A stretch of DNA of 9,013 nucleotides, taken from Burkholderiales bacterium. Lineage in GTDB: Bacteria > Pseudomonadota > Gammaproteobacteria > Burkholderiales > SG8-39. The stretch lies in the NCBI GenBank assembly GCA_025929745.1, contig JAICPQ010000098.1, forward strand, positions 1-9,013, given 5' to 3'. A model generated the notes under the pieces. It saw nothing but the letters and a program-made list of their open reading frames with translations. It was not told the DNA's origin and made no database searches. This document shows positions 4,927 to 9,013 of this stretch, in pieces. Each line of letters opens with the position of its first letter. The first letter of the stretch is position 1. Made by a program: the position numbers and the translations under genes.

Positions 4927-5787
4927 GTGGACGCGAACTTCTGGCTGATCCAGACGTTCAACGGCGTGTCGTACGGCGCGCTGCTGTTCCTGCTGGCGAG
5001 CGGGCTCACGCTCATCTTCGGCGTGATGCGTATCGTCAATCTGTCGCACGGCGCCTACTTCCTGCTCGGCGGCTACGTCGCGATCAGCGTGATGCGCGCG
5101 AGCGGCTCGTGGTTGCTCGCGCTTCCGATCGCCGCGCTCGCCATCGCGCTGCTCGGACTCTTCGTGGAGCGGGTGTTCCTGCGCCCGCTCGGCTTCGATC
5201 CGCTGCGCCAGGTGCTCCTCACCGTGGGCTTTGCGTTTCTTTTTCAGCAGGCGGCGCTCGACATCTGGGGCGGCGATAACCTCATCATCCAGCCGCCGCC
5301 CGCGCTCAGCGCGAGCGTCGTGGTGGGCGGCCTGCACTTGCCGGTCTACCGCATCTTCATGGTCGCGCTCGCCTGCGCGATCGGGCTCGCGCTCTGGTTC
5401 GCGATGGAGCGCACGCGCATCGGCGCCATCGTGCGGGCCACGGTGGACGACGCGGAGATGGCGCGCGGCATCGGCATCGATACCTCGAAGGTCTCGATGT
5501 TCATCTTCGCGCTCGGCGCTTTTCTCGCCGCGCTCGGCGGCGTGATCGGCGGCGCCTTCCTCGGCATCTATCCGGGACTCGACTTCGAGGTGCTGCCGGT
5601 CGCCTTTGCGGTGGTCATCATCGGCGGCATGGGCTCGCTCGCCGGCGCGGCGATCGGCAGCATGCTGGTCGGCCTCGCCGACAACTTCGGCAAGGCGCTT
5701 TTTCCCGAGATCGCCTACTTCAGCCTGTACGCGCCGATGGTTCTCATCCTCGCCATGAAGCCCACCGGGCTCCTGGGGCGCGAATGA
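4927..5787 (+). CDS. Branched-chain amino acid-type ABC transporter permease (LivH family)
   Basis: The 286-residue protein is an inner-membrane permease of the LivH type (HAAT family), with about eight hydrophobic segments. Family motifs are GLTLIFGVMRIVNLSHG (26-42), the cytoplasmic ATPase-contact loop TRIGAIVRATVDDAEMARG (163-181) and IGGMGSLAGAAIG (232-244). It should pair with the LivM-type permease encoded next to form the channel for ligands delivered by the periplasmic binding protein. The start is GTG, supported by GGAGGAGG at 4913-4920. Its TGA overlaps the next ATG in an ATGA junction (5784-5787), implying translational coupling. Family membership is clear, but the substrate is not readable from the permease; members carry leucine, urea, amides or aromatic acids. 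I therefore leave the symbol blank. Confidence 0.95.
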   Translation: MDANFWLIQTFNGVSYGALLFLLASGLTLIFGVMRIVNLSHGAYFLLGGYVAISVMRASGSWLLALPIAALAIALLGLFVERVFLRPLGFDPLRQVLLTVGFAFLFQQAALDIWGGDNLIIQPPPALSASVVVGGLHLPVYRIFMVALACAIGLALWFAMERTRIGAIVRATVDDAEMARGIGIDTSKVSMFIFALGAFLAALGGVIGGAFLGIYPGLDFEVLPVAFAVVIIGGMGSLAGAAIGSMLVGLADNFGKALFPEIAYFSLYAPMVLILAMKPTGLLGRE

Positions 5788-6710
5788 AAAGGATCTGGAT
5801 TCTGCTCTCGGTGCTGGCGCTGGCGGCCGCCGTTGCGCCATTCACCGGTCCGTTCGTCATCCTGCTCCTCGCGCAGATCCTGGTGCTCGGCATCATCGCG
5901 ATGAGCGTCGATCTCCTCCTCGGCTACACCGGCCTGCCCTCGCTCGGCCAGGCCGCGTATCTCGGCGTTGGCGCCTACCTCACCGCTATCCTCGCCACGA
6001 AGTTCGGCTTCGGGCTCGGATGGGATTTCTGGCTCGTGGTGCTGATGGGCATGGCGGCCGGCGCAGCGACCGCGGGCTTTTTCGGCCTCTTCGCCATCCG
6101 CGCGAGCGGCGTCTACTTTCTCATGATCACGCTCGCGCTCGGCATGTGCGTGTGGGGCCTCGCGTATCGCTGGAACTCGGTCACCGGCGGCGACAACGGC
6201 ATCAACATGCGCGGCCGGCCGAAGTTCGGCATCGAGCTCGCGAACGACCTCACCTTCTTCTACGTGGTGCTCGGCCTGTTCATCGCCTCTTTTTTCGCCC
6301 TGCACCTGCTCGTGAGCTCGCCGTTCGGCAAGAGCCTGGTCGGCATCCGCGAGCGCGAGCTGCGCATGCGCATCCTCGGCTACAACACGTGGCTTCATAA
6401 ATACATCGCGTTCGTGATCGCGGGCGGCTTCGGCGGGCTGGCCGGGGTGCTGTGGGCGCATCTCAACGGCATCGTGAGCCCGGTGGATGTGCTTCTTCCC
6501 GCATCGGTCGACGCGCTGCTCATGGTGGTGCTCGGCGGTCCCGGCACACTGGTCGGCGGGCTGATCGGGGCCACCGTGGTGGTGTTCCTGCGCGAGTACC
6601 TCGCCACCATGGTGCAGTGGTGGCAGTACGTGCTCGGCGCGGTCTACGTGCTCACCATTCTGTACCTGCCCGGCGGAATAATGGGTTTATTCAAAGGAGG
6701 AAAGGCATGA
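5784..6710 (+). CDS. Branched-chain amino acid-type ABC transporter permease (LivM family)
   Basis: The 308-residue product is the second inner-membrane permease of the importer. Hydrophobic segments run almost throughout. LivM family motifs are LLLGYTGLPSLGQAAYLGVGAY (44-65), VTGGDNGI (133-140) and the cytoplasmic coupling loop starting GKSLVGIRERELRMRILGYN (182-201), followed by FVIAGGFGGLAGVL. The length is near that of the short LivM forms and lacks the long N-terminal extension found in Escherichia coli LivM. The ATG overlaps the LivH-type stop by four bases, and its own TGA overlaps the next ATG in the same ATGA manner (6707-6710), so the three genes are coupled. Near its 3' end it carries the Shine-Dalgarno GGAGG (6696-6700) for the binding-protein gene. 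Confidence 0.95.
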   Translation: MKRIWILLSVLALAAAVAPFTGPFVILLLAQILVLGIIAMSVDLLLGYTGLPSLGQAAYLGVGAYLTAILATKFGFGLGWDFWLVVLMGMAAGAATAGFFGLFAIRASGVYFLMITLALGMCVWGLAYRWNSVTGGDNGINMRGRPKFGIELANDLTFFYVVLGLFIASFFALHLLVSSPFGKSLVGIRERELRMRILGYNTWLHKYIAFVIAGGFGGLAGVLWAHLNGIVSPVDVLLPASVDALLMVVLGGPGTLVGGLIGATVVVFLREYLATMVQWWQYVLGAVYVLTILYLPGGIMGLFKGGKA

Positions 6711-7936
6711 AGCGCATCGCGGTACTCATCGCTGGCCTGGCGGCGGCCAGCCCCGGCATTTCGCAGGAGTTGAAGATCGGTTTCCTTGCGCCGATGACCG
6801 GGATCTTCGCCCAGATCGGCAAGGACATGGAGAACGGCTTCCAGATGTACATCGACGAGCAGAAGGGCAACTTCGCCGGCGCGAAAGTCACCTTCATCGT
6901 CGAGGACGAGGAAGGCAAGCCCCCGGTCGGCGTGCGCAAGGCCGAGAAGCTCGCGCGCCAGGACAACGTGCACCTCCTCGTCGGTGGGCTGCTCGCGTCG
7001 ACCGGCTACGCGATCGCGCCGGTGTCGAACCGCGTGAAGACCGTGTACGTGCTCTCGATCGCGGCGGCCGACGATCTAACGCAGCGCGACCTCAAGCAGT
7101 ATCCGTACATCGTGCGCACGAGCTGGACGAGCTCGCAGCCGCACCACCCGCTCGGCAAATGGGCGTGCGAGAACGGCTTCAAGACCGTGTCAGCGATCGC
7201 CGCCGATTACGCCTTCGGCCACGAGGTGCTCGGCGGCTTCCAGAAGGCCTTCGAGGACTGCGGCGGCAAGGTGATCCAGAAGATCTGGCCGCCGCTCGGC
7301 ACCAAGGACTTCGGCCCGTACATCCCGACCATCAAGCGCGACGCCGACGCCATCTTCTCGCTCATGGTCGGGCCGATGGCGCTGCAGTTCCCGAAGCAGC
7401 TGCAGGAGGCGGGCATCAAGAAGCCGGTGATCGGCGGCGGCACGAGCTACGACGAGTTCGTCCTGCCCTCGATGGGCGACGAGGTGCTCGGCCACGTCTC
7501 GGCTCTGCAGTACAGCGCCGCGCTCGACACGCCGAAGAACCGCGAGTTCGTGCGCCGCTATCGCGAGAAGTACGGCAAGGTGCCGTCGTACTACTCGGAG
7601 TCGAACTACACCACCGCGCAGATGATCCATGAGGTGATGAAGCAGACCAAGGGCAAGTGGCCCGGGCCGGAGAAGTTCATCCAGATGATCACGCAGCTCA
7701 AGCTCGACACGCCGCGCGGCCCGGTGCGCTTCGACGACATGCGCAACCCCATCCAGAACATTTACATCAAGAAGGTCGAGAAGAAGAAGCTGCACGGCTA
7801 CGACAAGGACGAGCTCTGGAACACGGTGATCCAGACCTATCCGGACGTGAGCCAGTTCTTCACCTACAAGAAGGAAGAGTTCCTGAAGCAGCCGGTCTAC
7901 AGCCGCGACTTCCCGCCCTGCAAGCACTGCAACTAA
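6707..7936 (+). CDS. ABC transporter periplasmic substrate-binding protein (LivJ/K, Peripla_BP_6 type)
   Basis: The 409-residue product is the periplasmic ligand-binding protein of the importer. A signal peptide (MKRIAVLIAGLAAASPGISQ) is likely cleaved near residue 20, and the mature part opens with ELKIGFLAPMTGIFAQIGKDM, the classic start of type I periplasmic binding proteins. VTFIVEDEEGKPPVGVRKAEKL (61-82) and LLVGGLLASTGYAIAPV are further family segments. It ends with PPCKHCN, where C405 and C408 form an unusual CxxC tail. The ligand cannot be called from sequence: this group includes binders of branched-chain amino acids, amides and aromatic acids. The open frame extends upstream to 6452, but the signal peptide and GGAGG at 6696-6700 fix the start at 6707. 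The gene sits between permeases and ATPases, and its end overlaps the likely start of the next gene. Confidence 0.94.
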   Translation: MKRIAVLIAGLAAASPGISQELKIGFLAPMTGIFAQIGKDMENGFQMYIDEQKGNFAGAKVTFIVEDEEGKPPVGVRKAEKLARQDNVHLLVGGLLASTGYAIAPVSNRVKTVYVLSIAAADDLTQRDLKQYPYIVRTSWTSSQPHHPLGKWACENGFKTVSAIAADYAFGHEVLGGFQKAFEDCGGKVIQKIWPPLGTKDFGPYIPTIKRDADAIFSLMVGPMALQFPKQLQEAGIKKPVIGGGTSYDEFVLPSMGDEVLGHVSALQYSAALDTPKNREFVRRYREKYGKVPSYYSESNYTTAQMIHEVMKQTKGKWPGPEKFIQMITQLKLDTPRGPVRFDDMRNPIQNIYIKKVEKKKLHGYDKDELWNTVIQTYPDVSQFFTYKKEEFLKQPVYSRDFPPCKHCN

Positions 7937-8658
7937 AAGGGCTGTCGAAAAACTTCGGGGGCCTCGCGGCGGTGCGCGAGGTCACCCTCGAAGTTTCGCC
8001 GGGCGAGCGCAAGGCCATCATCGGCCCGAACGGCGCCGGCAAGACCACGCTCTTCAACCTCATCACCGGCGTTTTTCCGCCGTCCTCCGGCGAGATCATC
8101 CTCTTTGGCAAGGAAGTCACCCGCTGGCCGCCGCACAAGCGCACCGCGCTCGGCATGGCGCGCACGTTCCAGATCACCAGCCTCTTTCCGAAGCTCACCG
8201 TGCTCGACAACGTGCTGCTCGCCCTCGCCGGCGTCGGGCGCGCGAAGCTCGTGATGTGGAGACCGTTGTCGTCCTACGAAAAATTCCAGAACCGAGCACG
8301 CGAGCTGCTAGACGGCGCAGGTTACTGGGACCGGCGCGACGTCCAAGTGCGCAACCTCTCGCACGGCGAACAGCGTCAGATCGAGGTGCTGCTTGGACTC
8401 GCGAGCGATCCGAAGCTCCTTCTGCTCGATGAACCCGCGGCAGGCCTCTCCTCCGGCGAATCGCGCGAGATGGCCGAGTTCCTGAAGCGCCTCGATCCGT
8501 CGCTCGCCATTCTTCTCATCGAGCACGACATGGACGTCGTCTTCGACGTGGTGTCGAGCATCTCAGTCCTGCACTTCGGCGCCGTCGTGGAGCAAGGCAG
8601 CGCCGCAGCAATCAAGCGAAGCGAGCGGGTGCAGCAGATCTACCTCGGGACCGGCTGA
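7927..8658 (+). CDS. ABC transporter ATP-binding protein (LivG family), probable CTG start
   Basis: This ATPase couples ATP hydrolysis to import on the cytoplasmic side. Counting from CTG at 7927 it has 243 residues, against about 250 for the family. Motifs are complete: Walker A GPNGAGKTT (33-41), Q-loop Q82 in MARTFQIT, signature LSHGEQ (144-149), Walker B LLLLDEP (164-170) and H-loop H200 in LLIEHDMD. It ends YLGTG as many LivG proteins do. The homologous region begins QLKGLSKNFGGL, matching the usual N-terminus, yet no ATG, GTG or TTG is in frame nearby; the next canonical one, GTG at residue 16, would remove the first strand. CTG at 7927 (overlapping the previous gene by 10 bp) or CTG at 7942 are the candidates. 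No clear Shine-Dalgarno precedes 7927. The true start is uncertain; the family call is not. Confidence 0.93.
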   Translation: MQLKGLSKNFGGLAAVREVTLEVSPGERKAIIGPNGAGKTTLFNLITGVFPPSSGEIILFGKEVTRWPPHKRTALGMARTFQITSLFPKLTVLDNVLLALAGVGRAKLVMWRPLSSYEKFQNRARELLDGAGYWDRRDVQVRNLSHGEQRQIEVLLGLASDPKLLLLDEPAAGLSSGESREMAEFLKRLDPSLAILLIEHDMDVVFDVVSSISVLHFGAVVEQGSAAAIKRSERVQQIYLGTG

Positions 8659-8659
8659 G

Positions 8660-9013
8660 ATGGCAATCCTCTCGGTCGAGGACATCCACACCTACTACGG
8701 CGACGCGTACGTCCTGCAGGGACTCTCGCTCGAGCTCGGCGAGGGACAGATCGTCGGGCTCCTGGGGCGAAACGGCGTCGGCAAGACCACGCTGGTGAAC
8801 TCGGTGGTCGGCTTCAATCGCCCGCGGCGCGGCAGGATCGTGTTCAAGGGCGCGGACATCACCGGCGTTTCCTCCTTTGAGACCGTGCGCCGCGGCATGG
8901 GGCTGGTGCCGCAGGGCCGGCGTGTGTTCGCTTCGCTTACTGTCGAGGAGAACCTGAAGGTCGCCCAAGCCGCTAACGGGGGCGGCTGGACGCTGAGGCG
9001 CGTCTACGAGCTA
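8660..9013 (+). CDS. ABC transporter ATP-binding protein (LivF family), N-terminal part (runs off right edge)
   Basis: The first 118 residues of the second importer ATPase are present and the frame is open to the window end. It begins MAILSVEDIHTYYGDAYVLQGL, the usual LivF opening, followed by Walker A GRNGVGKTT (36-44) and the LivF hallmark MGLVPQGRRVFASLTVEENL (80-99) with Q-loop Q85. The signature motif and Walker B lie beyond the window. It starts one base after the LivG-type stop (TGA 8656-8658), consistent with coupled translation in one operon; a distinct Shine-Dalgarno is not obvious. It should form the ATPase heterodimer with the LivG-type protein. Confidence 0.95.
   Translation, partial: MAILSVEDIHTYYGDAYVLQGLSLELGEGQIVGLLGRNGVGKTTLVNSVVGFNRPRRGRIVFKGADITGVSSFETVRRGMGLVPQGRRVFASLTVEENLKVAQAANGGGWTLRRVYEL

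Noticed and set aside
3295..5841. An 848-codon open frame on the minus strand across def, the hydrolase and the LivH-type gene
   Set aside because: Its translation is Arg/Ala/Glu/His-rich without recognisable domains and it is antisense or out of frame to three clear family members; long shadow frames are expected at this GC content.
6452..6706. N-terminal extension of the binding protein
   Set aside because: It overlaps the LivM-type gene in another frame, has shadow-type composition, and the signal peptide with its own Shine-Dalgarno begins at 6707.
7190..7927. A 245-codon minus-strand frame under the binding-protein gene
   Set aside because: It is a Leu/Val/Arg/His-rich shadow of the binding-protein gene without a ribosome site or domain.
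7927..7941. Programmed -1 frameshift making a fused binding protein-ATPase
   Set aside because: The CTAAAAGGG stretch follows the stop codon and no X XXY YYZ slippery heptamer precedes it; fusing a secreted protein to a cytoplasmic ATPase would not make functional sense.

Overview
The window is GC-rich and densely coded. Codon use, the family content and the repeat type suggest a betaproteobacterium of the Burkholderiales kind; this is inference from style, since no rRNA or other marker gene is present. I see no phage, transposase, CRISPR, tRNA or toxin genes. It reads as chromosomal metabolic and transport DNA with very short intergenic gaps, none above about 85 bp.

Left part (1-2451). The 5' part of a DUF3182 gene runs off the left edge on the minus strand. 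It is divergent from a small lipoprotein gene (555-869). The lipoprotein gene converges on an M20-family amidohydrolase/peptidase gene (minus, 916-2034), and a paired inverted repeat that can form a long hairpin fills the junction. The M20 gene is divergent from a small gene of unknown function (2098-2451).

Middle part (2520-4011). Three tightly packed plus-strand genes form an apparent operon: a DUF1330 protein, an unrecognised 194-residue protein with a CxxC motif, and a second-type peptide deformylase with all metal ligands but altered motif glycines. The deformylase converges on, and overlaps at its stop codon, a minus-strand NodB/PuuE-like deacetylase-fold hydrolase (4008-4886).

Right part (4927-9013). 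This is a branched-chain-amino-acid-type ABC importer operon in the order permease (LivH type), permease (LivM type), periplasmic binding protein, ATPase (LivG type), ATPase (LivF type, cut by the right edge). The genes overlap or nearly abut. The LivG-type gene has no ATG, GTG or TTG near its expected start, and CTG at 7927 is the best candidate. The importer is divergent from the hydrolase across 40 bp, so imported substrate and hydrolase could belong to one catabolic route, perhaps for an amide, ureide or aromatic-acid compound rather than leucine.

A 13-bp palindromic core (GGGGTCAGRRCCC-like) occurs four times at three places. Every copy lies at a gene 3' end, and one copy supplies the last codons of the hydrolase and parts of the stop codons of both converging genes. 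This repeat family and the non-standard start of the LivG-type gene are the most notable observations. I did not find a clearly new multi-gene system.
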